From contig CM059971.1 of the NCBI GenBank assembly GCA_030490835.1, positions 44,874,012 to 44,938,011 of the forward strand: 64,000 bases of DNA, given 5' to 3'. The notes below the pieces were generated by a model. The model made no database searches. It was given only the letters and a program-made list of their open reading frames with translations, and had not been told where the DNA came from. Below are positions 11,780 to 21,831 of this stretch, in pieces. Within the stretch, counting starts at the first letter, position 1; each line of letters begins with the position of its first letter. The translations under genes were made by a program, and so were the position numbers. This DNA comes from Annona cherimola. Taxonomy: Eukaryota; Streptophyta; Magnoliopsida; Magnoliales; Annonaceae.

Positions 11780-11813
11780 GATAATAGATCTCTTTGATTC
11801 AATTCAAAGACCT

Positions 11814-11825
11814 GCTCTGATACCA
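11814..11825 (-). promoter_or_regulatory. Primer binding site of Sirevirus B (initiator tRNA-Met type)
   Basis: The minus strand reads TGGTATCAGAGC, two bases (AG) after the 5' LTR end at 11828. This is the usual plant retrotransposon site complementary to the 3' end of initiator methionine tRNA. Confidence 0.93.
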
Positions 11826-11827
11826 CT

Positions 11828-13389
11828 TGTTGGGTCCCGAATAGATGGCAAAACCCAAGAGGGGAGGGGTGAATTGGGTTCTTAAAAATTTCTTTTGGTA
11901 ACTTAAAAACTTAACCCCTTGTAGAATTAATCTCCTTTAATGAAGAAACTGAATGGAAAGCAAAGTAATAAAGAGAGCAGAAATAAAAGCAAGTAGACAA
12001 GGATTTTATAGTGGTTCGGGCAACCTCCCTACTCCACTCTTCCAAGCTCACACACCTTGTGACTTGGGTTCCACTATTGTATTCTCTCAATACAATTAGA
12101 GCCTCTTGCTCTCTTCTAGATTCAAAGCTCTAGGGGGCATCAACAACTAGCACAAGTAGGTGATGAGTCACACTCCAATCACACACTACTTTGCTATCAC
12201 TTGATCTTAGCTACCCAAGCTAAATCAAGTTCAATACAAACAAATAATCAATGAAAGTAAACTACACTTTACAGGTGTGTAGAAACGATTTAGCGCAGGG
12301 AAGAACTTGTAGATGATGGCTTTGAAGTTTCTGAATGTAGCTCTTGCAACTTGAAGCACAATTCTTCCTCTCTTGATTGGCTTGATCACTTTAATGCTCT
12401 TGTAGATAGGAGTTATGCTCACTTAATGTTTTCCAACTACTTCCCTCGTTCACATTAACTCCCTTTTATAATTTTGGAGGGAATCCGAACGTTAGAAGGT
12501 AGGTGGCGCGCATTTAATGCGCCAACGTTCGAATTAATTCCGACCGTTGCGACCCAAGTCGCATGTGGAGTCGACTGCGGATGCGACTTCGCCCAAGTCG
12601 CAGATGGAGTCGACTTCGGGTGCGACTTCGCTTCTCCGTCGCAACTTCAAGTTCCAGTCAGGGTCGACTTGGGTTCACGACTTGACCCAAGTCGCAGGTG
12701 AAGTCGACTTCGGGTGCGACTTCACCTTGGCAGTTGGTTTTATGAACTTGGAAGATGATTCATTTTGCTTAGGCTTTCTTCTTTCAGTCCTTTTGATTCT
12801 TGGAATGGCTCCTCATACTTATAGATCTTGTGAACCTTGAAGAACTTGACTTTGATTCTTCCTGGATTAGCTTGATCCTTGTGAATCTTTGAAGGAATTG
12901 AGTCTTGCTTGGAATTTGAAACACTTGAGTTGATAATGAGCTTGTTTTCTGAAAAAATAGCTTCTGCCTGATCGAAGTCGATGTCGGAGTCGACTTCGGC
13001 TGCGACTTCACCTCAAGTCGCACGTGGAGTCGACTTGGGGTGCGACTTCGGCATTCTGCTGTTTCGAATTCAACTCTGGAAGGTTTCGCCCGACTGAAGT
13101 CTATGGTGAGGTCGACTTCGTTTGCGACTTGGCTACCCAAGTCGCAGGTGGAGTCGACTTGGCCTGCGACTTCACCTTCCCTTCTTCCGTTTTCAACTCT
13201 GGATAGTTCTGCATGTTTGAAGTCGATCTTGGAGTCGACTTGGGGAACGACTTGGCCTTCGAACTTGATTTTCTTCAAATGTATATTCCTTAAGACATTT
13301 CACAAGCTTGTTAGTAGCCAAGACTTTCTCAAATTGATTTGTTAATCATCAAAACATAGATTTAGCTAGTTTTCCTCATGTTTCCAACA
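11828..13389 (-). repeat. 5' LTR of Sirevirus B
   Basis: 1562 bp, matching 5708-7269. Differences seen are at 11932, 12388, 12544 or so, 12576, about 12761, 13204 and 13261: five transitions and two transversions. The TATA box is at 12463-12470 (minus) and would drive the genomic transcript. It carries the palindromic repeat cluster and nested palindrome described for the 3' copy. Confidence 0.95.
12463..12470 (-). promoter_or_regulatory. TATA box of Sirevirus B 5' LTR
   Basis: The minus strand reads TATAAAAG in U3 of the 5' LTR. This is the copy positioned to transcribe gag-pol. The nested palindrome lies immediately upstream at 12486-12531. Confidence 0.6.
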
Positions 13390-13714
13390 TTTTTCCCGTC
13401 TCAAGTCGATGTTGGAGTCGACTTCGTTTGCGACTTGGCTTCCCAACTCGCAAGTGGAGTCGACTTGGCCTACGACTTCACCAGCTTTCCTTCCGATTTG
13501 AATTTTGTCGTGAGGTTCTGTTTCAAGTCGAATATGGAGTCGACTTTGGGATCGACTTCACCCTAAGTCGAAGTCCAAGTCGACTTGGCTAATTCATTCC
13601 TTAAATCATTAAGCAAAATCATTAGTACTCATAATATACTCAAATTAGACTTTGTTAATCATCAAAACTCATGTTTTGGTCAATTTTGTTTTGTTTTAAA
13701 CATTGTTTCTAACA

Positions 13715-13925
13715 GTAATTATCCTCAATATAATCACATTCCCTAATTCTCATTAAGCCTCTTTAATCATATTGACCCATGTCGGCTTATATTCATCATT
13801 CATAACCATTTGCCCTAATTGCAATAAATCATCAATATTGCAAAGAAAATCATTCAAGGTATATATGTATCATAATTACATGGCTAATGCCTTCATATTA
13901 GTCCTACTTGGGTCCGGGTATCACA
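13715..13925 (-). mobile_element. Proximal part of 3' LTR of chromovirus A
   Basis: On the minus strand the LTR starts TGTGATACCCGGACCC at 13925 and runs to 13715, where solo LTR B' interrupts it. It resumes at 4338. It aligns with 19062 downward in A's 5' LTR and with 63925 downward in LTR J. Confidence 0.88.
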
Positions 13926-13940
13926 ATCCTCCCCCCCTTA
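13926..13940 (-). promoter_or_regulatory. Polypurine tract of element A
   Basis: The minus strand reads TAAGGGGGGGAGGAT directly before the LTR start at 13925. It follows a remnant of the post-chromodomain sequence (GTTTCGGGACGAAACC), which is also present at the end of element D. Confidence 0.85.
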
Positions 13941-15104
13941 TAACTGGTTTCGTCCCGAAACCTGTTACGTTTTAAATATCGGGGTAAGGCTTTATCATTA
14001 TTTTTCCAATGCTTCCAATGTCTCTTCACACTTTCATTACGTTACTCTGTCTTGGTGGCATTTTTGGCCTTTGTCCATTAGACCTATTGCTCATCTCTAC
14101 TGTTCCTTGTTCACACATGGTTTTCTCATTGGCATTTGCCCTTTCATTTGTGTCATTTCACACTATTTTTTCTTGTACATAGAGAAATTGCATCATTTCT
14201 CGTCTTATCATAGGATAAGTTTTAAGTTACCCATTCAATCATATCAAGTAGAGATCAATAACAATCATATTTATTTATTTCTTTTCTACACATAAAGTTC
14301 ATATAATATAAATACTTTCATTTCTATAGCAAATAGAAAAATTGCTCTCACATAAAATTTTATACATATTTCATTAAAAGCAAAAGATACTTTTGCTAAT
14401 TCATATATTTATTCTCGCTTCATAATGCCTACAACTAGATTATGCTAGTGTAGACTATTTAATAGGAGCACTAGTAATAAACCAGTCTAAAACATTTTCT
14501 TCCTCATCTCCTTTTCCAGTTTCTATAAACTAGTAAGAGTGCGTATCATTCCTTTTAATCTCATTTCTCATGAGCTCATTGTCATCATAGAGAATTACCT
14601 CTCACACTTATCTTCTGACCACATCGGAATTAAAGATAATCCTAACAATTATTTTTGCCTTCATTTTTCTTCATTTATTTACCATTACCAACTTCTGTGA
14701 CATCATATACGTAATCTTTTTTTCCTTCCATACATGCTAACTAGGCATAGTTTGCTACACCTTCCTGTAATAATTTGCAGAGATTTCCTATCAACCAATA
14801 GCTGCAATTAACTTTGGTTGAACTAACATTTCTTACTCCTTTCTTTTCCTTACACCAGGTTTCTTAGTCTTTAGTGGTAAGTTATCCTTGCCCTAATTGT
14901 ACATGTTCATTACCAACATGTATTACATCCTGGTGTTCTATTGGAAAATAGTTCTCATCAATTCTTCCAGATTACCTTCTTTGATTATGGCATAATAGTC
15001 ATTTAGGGTTTCCTATTACTTATAAGTACTGCCAATCAATGCTTTGGACATCACGTAAGACTACATGTTCAAACCTTGAACATATTCTTGGTTTCAGTCA
15101 TCCA

Positions 15105-15656
15105 CTACTCAACTTGAATAAAATGTAATTCACTTGAGAACTTAGGTGGATACTGAACTAGAAAGGTATTAATATCCTTTCTATTCGTTTCTATTTTACC
15201 ATTATCAACCCTTAAAGTTTGGGTACTTGGTAAAAATTTATTACCTGTACCAGTCCGTTACTTCCACTTTCTTCTAATTGGTCACGTTGGGTATTTTCTG
15301 AAAGACTTTATATCACTTCTACTGTCAGGGCCGCTTAATCTCGAGTGGCCTACTACATAGCTCCTTCTAAAGCTGCAATTATCCTTTCCTCCACTCGTTC
15401 TACCTATGAGGTATTCTTATAGTGGTAACACCTCCAATCCTTTGACTCAGGGTTCATAGTAGCCCGGCGTTGATGAGTTCATGGACTCACTTGTTCTTAC
15501 TGCCCTTGGTCGTTTAGACTTGCTACTAGCTTCTCTTCTTTCCTGTTGACTCATATCTGCAACTGCCTTTCCCTTGTTCAAAACTAAGGTGATAAGCATG
15601 TTGTAGATGCAACACAATAAAATTATGTCAATAACATTTCTTATCATAATATTCAT
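15105..15656 (-). pseudogene. Degenerate chromovirus gag in element A
   Basis: The first piece (15656-15447) reads NKGKAVADMSQQERREASSK and ends STPGYYEP. It parallels the gag start of element C, which has NKGKALMEE and REASKRTSRAE. After a stop, further pieces include VEERIIAALEGAM near 15390 and DINTFLVQYPPKFSSEL near 15170-15120. The latter matches AINAFLAQRPPKFAGE of element C, the beginning of the retrotransposon gag domain. The frame is broken by many stops, and no zinc knuckle is seen downstream. Confidence 0.6.
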
Positions 15657-16450
15657 TCATATCATACATAGTCAATATGATCATTTCTGATCATAGAATC
15701 ATCATTCATAGTAAATTTTATAATCTAGAAAGATCAATGATCTTTCCTTTTTCATATATATACTTAGCATCTAAATGAAATTAAATGCATTTATATTTTC
15801 ATAACATCAAACATCATACATTAGGAGTTAAAAGAAACTCCCTTTTTCCTACCTTTCTCATTTTTATCTTCTCTTTTTATGGCGTAAGGTTGCTTTTCCT
15901 TACACATACAAACTATGCCTACATAACCTGTCAATTTAGTATAACTATAAATTCTTAAACCAGCAATCAGTTAGAAAGTTGGTACCTTGGTGCCTTCCAT
16001 ATGTTCACCATAGCTCTGCACCTTAGACATATATATCATATAGCACTGTCTTGTGATATCTTATGTAAGATATGGTAAAGCCTTAGATATGGGGGTTCTC
16101 TATGTAGGGTTCAATAACCCGTCATCTGTTCTGATTCCCTTCTATCATTTGTCTTTCCTTAGATTCTCCTTTCTTCCTACTTCATCTTATTTGACCTCAT
16201 ATCATTTTTCCTTCATATACAATCTACACTATGAAATATGGTAAACCAACTATATTTTCTTAAATAGTCATATCATTGTGTCATAATGACACATAGTATA
16301 AGACAATACATATTGTATATGTCTTATAACTTTTTAACCTATCTCTTTCATCATTTTCCATTTTCCTTATATATCTATTTATCAATCCTTGCTAAAATAT
16401 CATTCATGTGATATCAAATCATTTCTTACCTCGCCTATTTACCAATCCAT

Positions 16451-16462
16451 GCTCTGATACTA
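16451..16462 (-). promoter_or_regulatory. Primer binding site of element A (one mismatch)
   Basis: The minus strand reads TAGTATCAGAGC a few bases after the LTR end at 16468. The intact form is TGGTATCAGAGC, so one base has changed. Confidence 0.85.
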
Positions 16463-16467
16463 AGCTC

Positions 16468-19062
16468 TGTGGCGCCCCAAACCGAGCGTCACATAACCTT
16501 ACTCCAAGATCTTATCGATTGGTAAATGTGAATCAGGATTGTTCCCCTGATCACGCGGTGAATTCTTAATTGGAACTCGTCCAAATTTTTTTTCTCTTTT
16601 TCTATCATCATTCGTTTTCTTCACATTCTACATCATTCATCATACAAGCGGCATTACACTTGTAATAAAATTTCATATTCTATTTCATAACATCTCATCA
16701 TGCTTTTCTATAATGACATTTACATTCCATACTTACATACATCCAATCATTGTACACATCATACATGCAAACATTCATTCATTGATTCACATAGGACTTA
16801 GATTTCTAAATAAGTCCACATATACATTAACGTACCTTAGGATTTTAATCCATGCTATCCCATTCATTATAGCCTTCATGGCTATCATCACGTACCTTTC
16901 TTCTTTGCGTCCTCCTAAGTTTCCCGGTACCTGTCTAAGGTTTAGGAAAATAAAATGTGAGTGACAACTCAGTAAGCAAGCATTTTATCTTTTAGCGCAA
17001 GACTTTCTTGAAAATCATTTCATTAAACATCTTGAACACCTTTTTCTTTAGGACATTTATATGTCCTAAAATATTATCATGAAATCCTTTGTTCATGAGG
17101 ACAATTCTATGTCCTTGAACATTAACTTAAAACTTCATCCTTAAAATTATTTACATGCCACGTTTGGGCTTGATAAGGCAAAACATGTGTGTTTTACCCT
17201 TTTTTTAATTAACTTTGTTTAGTCTTGTATGAACATTTTCAATGTTTGAAAATATTTAGATAAAACCATCTTTTGCCCATGGACATTTTATGTCCAAAAT
17301 ATTTTTCTCATAAATCTTTTGGCAAAGAAAGACATTCTCATGTGCTAAAACATCATCCATATAAGCCTTTCTCGGAAAAGGACATTTTTATGTCCAAAAA
17401 CATTTTTCATCATAAAATCCTTTAGCCCAGAGACATTTGATGTCTCAAAATATTTTTGACATAGCTTCTTTTAGCGATGGACATCCATATGTCCTAAAAA
17501 ATTATTCATTTAAATACTTTAACATTGGACATTCTCATGTCAATGAACACTTTTCATTTAGGCTCTTTGGAAATAGATATTCCTATGTCCAAACCAAGTT
17601 TCACATAAATCTTTTTCATAATTCCCGTCTTGGGGCATGTTTATAGCAAATAAGGCAAATAAAATACATAAACCATTTTCATAAATGCATTTGCATAAAA
17701 AAATTTCCTTTCATTCCTGTTATTGACACTTTTGTGTAAAACACCCTATTTTTAGGGTAATCATTTCATAAAAATTCCTTTAGGATAACTTTTGTAAAAA
17801 CATACTTTCATGTCCTAATCGTTAAGCTTTTCAAAAGTAAAACATAAGCAAATGCATTTCTCTCGAACCAGTAGTGACACTTAGCAAGTGATCATGCTAC
17901 CTTTTGGAAGAGAACCTTTAATAGCACGCTAGCTAGGCGGTTGTTCCTTTATCCTGCTCCCATCTCAAGGAGGGCCAGCGACCCCTTAGCGACTTGGCAT
18001 TATGTAAAGTGGGCCCCAGTCATCCCGACCGTGCTCTACAACCGGCCTATTCCTTGTACTGGTGCACCACACATCATCCTGACGGACCGCAGTCCGTTTG
18101 GTTTATAGAACCAAAGACCGCAGCCCATGTCCTTTTAAACCGAGATCACAGACCGCAGCCTGCATCCATACTCACAAAATGTGAAATCCCAACATAAGTA
18201 GGATTCAATATATGCCTGGAACATTTACATGTGATTTATAAGTAAATTTATTGAATTTTAAATAATTTTTGTGATTTTTCTAAACTATGGTACTTATCAT
18301 GGACTTTTTGGCATTTTCTTGCCACAAATGTCAGCCCAAATCTCATCCACTATTCACCCTAGCGGCCTAGGTCATTAAATTACATATTTTCTATTTTTTT
18401 AAAATTCAAAAATCTCATGCAATAGCCCCTTGATCGTCCATGTGTGAGCCACTTACATTGTCTCACTTGAGCTAGATCATTAGCTCCTTAGTTATATCAT
18501 TAATCACTTGATTTTATCATCATTAGCTTAATCCAAGCCTCTCATTGCATATATCTCATAATTTTAACCGTTCATTTCAAATTTCATCTCAATCCGACTT
18601 TTCTAGCTCAAGTTATGACCATTTGAATTTTTGGACGGTAATGATCAATTTTCACCCTAATTTCAACCTTATTTTCATAATCTATCATTTTAATAAGATT
18701 AAGCACAAAATTATGTGCTTACAATTCAAGTTTCATCTTAATCCGCCTTACCGGTGTTGAGTTATAGATTTTCTAGCATTTGCTATCTTTAATCCATAAT
18801 TAACAACATAATCTCCATTAGTTAACCCATAATATATGAAGTAATTATCCTCAATATAATCACATTTCCTAATCCTCATTAATCCTCTTTAATCACATTG
18901 ACCCATATTGGTTTATATTCATCATTCATAACCAATTTCCCTAATTGCAATAAATCATCAATATTTCAAAGAAAATCATTCATAAATCATTCAAGACATA
19001 CATGTATCATAATTACATGCCTAATGCCTTCATATGAGTCCTACTTAGGTCCGGGTATCACA
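16468..19062 (-). repeat. 5' LTR of chromovirus A, with a large internal deletion
   Basis: On the minus strand the LTR starts TGTGATACCCGGACC at 19062 and ends GGGGCGCCACA at 16468. It is only 2595 bp because the part matching about 550-3790 of the 3' LTR is missing. In its place lie 108 bases of foreign sequence (18180-18287). The piece 17643-18179 matches 10-550, and 18288-18870 matches about 3780-4340. Several short repeats of the type GGACATT-n-ATGTCC (17040-17620) lie in the U5-proximal part. Confidence 0.88.
18180..18287 (+). repeat. Inverted LTR-start fragment at the deletion point of A's 5' LTR
   Basis: The plus strand begins TGTGAAATCCCAACATAAG and continues for about 108 bases as the first part of an LTR like solo LTR I (whose minus strand begins at 58798 with TGTGAAACCCCAACC) and F (38141). 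It is opposite in orientation to the LTR around it and is cut off at its 3' side. Confidence 0.75.
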
Positions 19063-19066
19063 TTGT

Positions 19067-19608
19067 TATTGCCTCAATCTTTTGAGGATCTACCTATATT
19101 CCCTTCTCGGATATATTGTGGCCGAGAAAGGCTACCTGTTTCGACCAAAACTCACATTTCTTCAATTTAGAATATAATTTCTCTCTTCAAAGAATTTCTA
19201 ATACCATCTTTAAATGTTTCTCATGCTCTTCTTCTGTCTTTGAATAAATCAATATGTCATCAATAAATACCACCACAAATTGATCCAAAAATTCTTGAAA
19301 AATTTTGTTCATCATATCCATAAACATAGTTGGGGCATTCGTTAGTCCAAATGGCATGACTAAGAATTCATAATGCCCATATCTTGTTCTGAATGTTGTT
19401 TTATGCATATCCTTTGGACATATCCTCAACTGGTGGTAACCTGACTGTAAATCAATTTTTGAAAATGTCGAAGCTCCTTTTAACCGATCAAAAAAATCAT
19501 CTATTCTTGGGAGTGGGTACTTATTTTTGACCGTTACCTTATTCAATTCTCTATAATCAATACAGAGTCTCAAACTCCCATCCTTTTTCCTTACAAATAG
19601 TACTGGAG
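19067..19608 (-). pseudogene. Ty3/gypsy reverse transcriptase of element C
   Basis: The frame contains [39 protein letters not shown] (catalytic Asp), [16 protein letters not shown] and [12 protein letters not shown] (catalytic Asp pair), in the order of the gypsy RT palm. A stop at 19187-19189 breaks the end, after which the same frame reads KKCEFWSKQVAFLGHNISEKG, the conserved lead-in to RNase H, up to the insertion of A. Upstream, the expected PSASPWGAP stretch has two stops (TGA and TAG, the second from TGG). The open part alone (19187-19573) is 128 residues. Confidence 0.92.
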
Positions 19609-19778
19609 CTCCCTAAGGTCATGCACTGGGTCTAATAAACTCTTTATCTAATAAATCTTGAATTTGTACTTTCAACTCAGCCAATTCGGCTGGTGCCATC
19701 CTATATGGGGCCTTAAATATTGGGGCTGTCCCTGGAATAATTTTAATTTCCATATCCATTTCTCTTTCTGGAGCTAAA

Positions 19779-20333
19779 CTACATAATTCTTTTGAAAAAA
19801 ATATTTAGAAATTCTCTTACTATTGGAATTTGTTCCATAGGTACCCCATCTTTTTTTATTGTGTTTATAGAGACCAGATAAGCTGTACATTGTTGGCATA
19901 TCAGCTTAGCTGCTTTCATAGCTGATACCATCCTTATTGTGTTTTTTGGCTGTCTTATTTTACTAATCTCTATTTCATCTTTTGGTGCTTCAAATTGCAC
20001 CTTTTTATTTTTGCAATCAATTGTTGCACCCCATTGACTTAGCCAATCCATCCCTAGTATGGCATCAAATTCTATCATTGACAATAGGATGAGATCAGCT
20101 TCCAATATTTTTGTTCCTATCCTGATAGGTCATGCCTTGCAAATTTGATTTATACTTGCCAACCTATATATTGGAGATCCTACATGTATAGTACTACTGG
20201 TTTCTTCTACCCAAAGTGCATGTGTGATTACGAATTGGTATGATATAAATGAATGCGTAGCTCCAGAATCAAATAAAGCTACTGCAGAATTTCCTAAAAT
20301 GTAAATCATACCTGTAATCACTTTTTTCTCCAC
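19779..20333 (-). pseudogene. Ty3/gypsy aspartic protease of element C
   Basis: LFDSGATHSFIS is the protease active site and ILGMDWLSQWGATIDC the second conserved block. One stop (20130-20132, after NQICKA) lies between them in the same frame. The domain processes the Gag-Pol polyprotein. It is in a different frame from the RT downstream, so a frame change occurred near 19780-19610. Confidence 0.88.
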
Positions 20334-20469
20334 CTCTTGTGACTCCGTTCAAGTGAGGGCTTGGACACGTACTGGGTTGGCAGCAGTACCCGGGCTGATT
20401 GGTGATGGCGGGGACCTTTTGCTGGGCCAGCCTCCCTCGAGCTGGTGCTCCTTGTGGCTTATTTGGACA

Positions 20470-20645
20470 GTTGGGCGAAATGTGTCCAACTTGACCACAG
20501 TTGAAGCACTTTATTATTTTAGTTTCGTCGGTCCCGCAGTTCCGGGCCACATGACCCGCTTCGCCACATTTGTAGCATTTCTCCGTTCCTTGTAAACATT
20601 TGCCTGAATGGCTTTTGTGGCAAGTTCTGCAAGTCGGGGCGCTCT
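20470..20645 (-). pseudogene. Zinc-knuckle region of gag, element C
   Basis: Three Cys/His motifs follow one another on the minus strand: CRTCHKSHSGKC, CYKCGEAGHVARNC and CFNCGQVGHISPNC. They bind genomic RNA. This three-knuckle arrangement is seen in Tekay/Del chromoviruses. Lysine-rich and proline-rich text follows toward the protease. Confidence 0.88.
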
Positions 20646-20721
20646 TGTCGCCGATCTTCTTTTTCCTGGTGATTTTCCTTTTTCCTTTATTAGCCTCACC
20701 TTCCTTGGAGGCTGAAAAGAA

Positions 20722-21300
20722 TTATTTTTGAGCTTGCCTAAGCTCTTGAGTCCTCATAGACTCCATTTCCAATGCCCTAGCCCTTTCAATGCTAAAGGCA
20801 TAGTCTTTTATTAGTAATGGGGCTAACCCCTCTCTTAGCTGGGGCCTTAGTCCCCTCTGAAACCTTTGTATTTTATTTTCTAGCACATTGGCAATCCACA
20901 GCACGTATCTTACCAAGGCGTTGAACTTTGTAGCGTATTCCGTGACTATCATCCTGCCTTGGTAAAGTTTTTCAAATTCTATCACCCTCTAGCTCTGTAG
21001 CCCTATAGGGAGATATTCTTTATTAAATTTCTCCAAAAATTCATGCCACGTAACTTGCACCGGATGTGGCATGGTAACCATTAGGGTTTCCCACCATTCA
21101 TAGGCATCTTTTACCAGTAGGTGGGTAGCGCACAACACTTTCTGCTGATCATTGTAGTGCGATATTCTAAATAATTTCTTGATTTTCGTAATCCACTGCT
21201 CTGCAATGAGGGGGTATGGTTCCCCTGCAAACTTGGGTGGGCGCTGGGCAAGAAAGGCATTGATAGCCTTACTGTCGGCCTCAAGGAGACTATCCTTCAT
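20722..21300 (-). pseudogene. Gag capsid domain of element C
   Basis: One frame from ATG at 21300 to 20722, with a stop at 20989-20991. It reads AINAFLAQRPPKFAGEPYP, AEQWITKIKKLF, DAYEWWETL, VTWHEFLEKFNKEYLP, then FEKLYQGRMIVTEYATKF. These are the conserved steps of the retrotransposon gag (capsid) domain. The zinc knuckles follow in another frame. Confidence 0.9.
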
Positions 21301-21454
21301 TCCCCTTGACGTGCCAGGATTTGCGGAGGGACCTGGTCTTTCCCCGTCTCCTCTTGATGGCGGGGCCTGCTGGTTCTGTATTTCTTATAATAAACCAGCA
21401 GCCTGGGCTGTCCATTGCTGTATAGCTTTCCGATTGCTGCAGTTATTCTTTCTT

Positions 21455-21646
21455 CTATGTTGACCTCTGCTTGAGGTCTAGGGCTTTCTTCTTGCCTAGG
21501 CGGGTCCTAGAGGTTTGCTCTTCTGATTCTGCCCTACTAGTCCTTTTACTAGCTTCACGCCTTGCCTGATTGACTGATTCTTCCATCAGGGCCTTTCCTT
21601 TGTTAGCTCTTGCTTTAGCTCTGGTGATCGGAATTTTTAACTTCAT
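21455..21646 (-). pseudogene. Gag N-terminus of element C
   Basis: A 63-residue piece starting MKLKIPITRAKARANKGKA, rich in Lys, Arg and Ser. It lies about 170 bases past the primer site and parallels the gag start in element A. A frame change separates it from the capsid domain. Confidence 0.6.
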
Positions 21647-21814
21647 AAAACATTCATTAGTATAACATCAATATTTATCATATCATAGTCACATGATCGT
21701 ATAATTCACATATATTATACACTATCATCAATAATAAATCAATGGATCATAATCATAATTTCATATATCCTAACTTGATCATTTCTTTCCTTTTCTGTCT
21801 ATTAACCAATTCAC

Positions 21815-21826
21815 GCTCTGATACCA
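21815..21826 (-). promoter_or_regulatory. Primer binding site of element C
   Basis: The minus strand reads TGGTATCAGAGC shortly after the LTR end (GGGGCGCCACA, 21832). Complementary to initiator methionine tRNA. Confidence 0.93.
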
Positions 21827-21831
21827 ACTTT

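Larger units (their letters stand above)
5708..13389 (-). mobile_element. B: nearly complete Ty1/copia Sirevirus, minus orientation
   Basis: This is a 7682-bp element with 1562-bp LTRs at both ends (5708-7269 and 11828-13389), a 5-bp duplication TTTTT (5703-5707 and 13390-13394), a primer binding site, gag, pol in the copia order protease, integrase, RT, RNase H, and several polypurine tracts. The gag domain, the TGGTATCAGAGC primer site, the repeated purine tracts and the palindromic LTR repeats are all traits of the Sirevirus lineage. The LTRs differ at 7 of 1562 positions by eye, so insertion is recent. Gag and pol carry four nonsense codons and a frame change, so this copy cannot be autonomous now. 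No envelope-like reading frame lies between pol (ends 7558) and the 3' LTR. Confidence 0.93.
4339..13714 (-). mobile_element. B': solo Sirevirus-type LTR, split by element B
   Basis: The LTR runs 4339-5707 and resumes at 13395-13714, about 1.69 kb once the inner element is removed. It starts TGTTGGTCCCGAG and ends TTTCTAACA on the plus strand. It is flanked by CTAAT (4334-4338) and GTAAT (13715-13719), a 5-bp target duplication with one mismatch. It is related to the B LTRs by its opening, the block near 4500-4700 and the 34-bp GTCGAC-centred repeats (5130-5290, 5595-5670, 13400-13590), but is clearly diverged from them, so it is a separate and older insertion. No internal region remains, which fits LTR-LTR recombination. 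Confidence 0.85.
13926..16467 (-). mobile_element. Internal region of element A: gag only, no pol seen
   Basis: Only 2542 bp separate the two LTRs of A. It contains a primer site, a leader, a degenerate gag start (15447-15656), scattered gag homology to about 14800, and the polypurine tract. I find no protease, RT, RNase H, integrase or chromodomain motif on either strand. About 14000-14800 holds nothing I can identify. Either pol was deleted or A belongs to a non-autonomous group using proteins supplied by related chromoviruses. Confidence 0.75.
19063..21831 (-). mobile_element. Chromovirus C: internal region, gag to RT, interrupted by A
   Basis: The order on the minus strand is primer site, gag, zinc knuckles, protease, reverse transcriptase, then the insertion of A at 19062. 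RNase H, integrase and the 3' LTR should lie beyond the left end of the window. Lineage traits are the initiator tRNA-Met primer site and a Tekay/Del-like gag with a CRTCHKSHSGKC knuckle. Several frame changes and stops show it is dead. Confidence 0.9.

Noticed and set aside
11814..11825. tRNA gene suggested by primer-site matches (also at 16451, 21815, 48965)
   Set aside because: Only the 12-base complement to a tRNA 3' end is present beside LTR ends; there is no cloverleaf.
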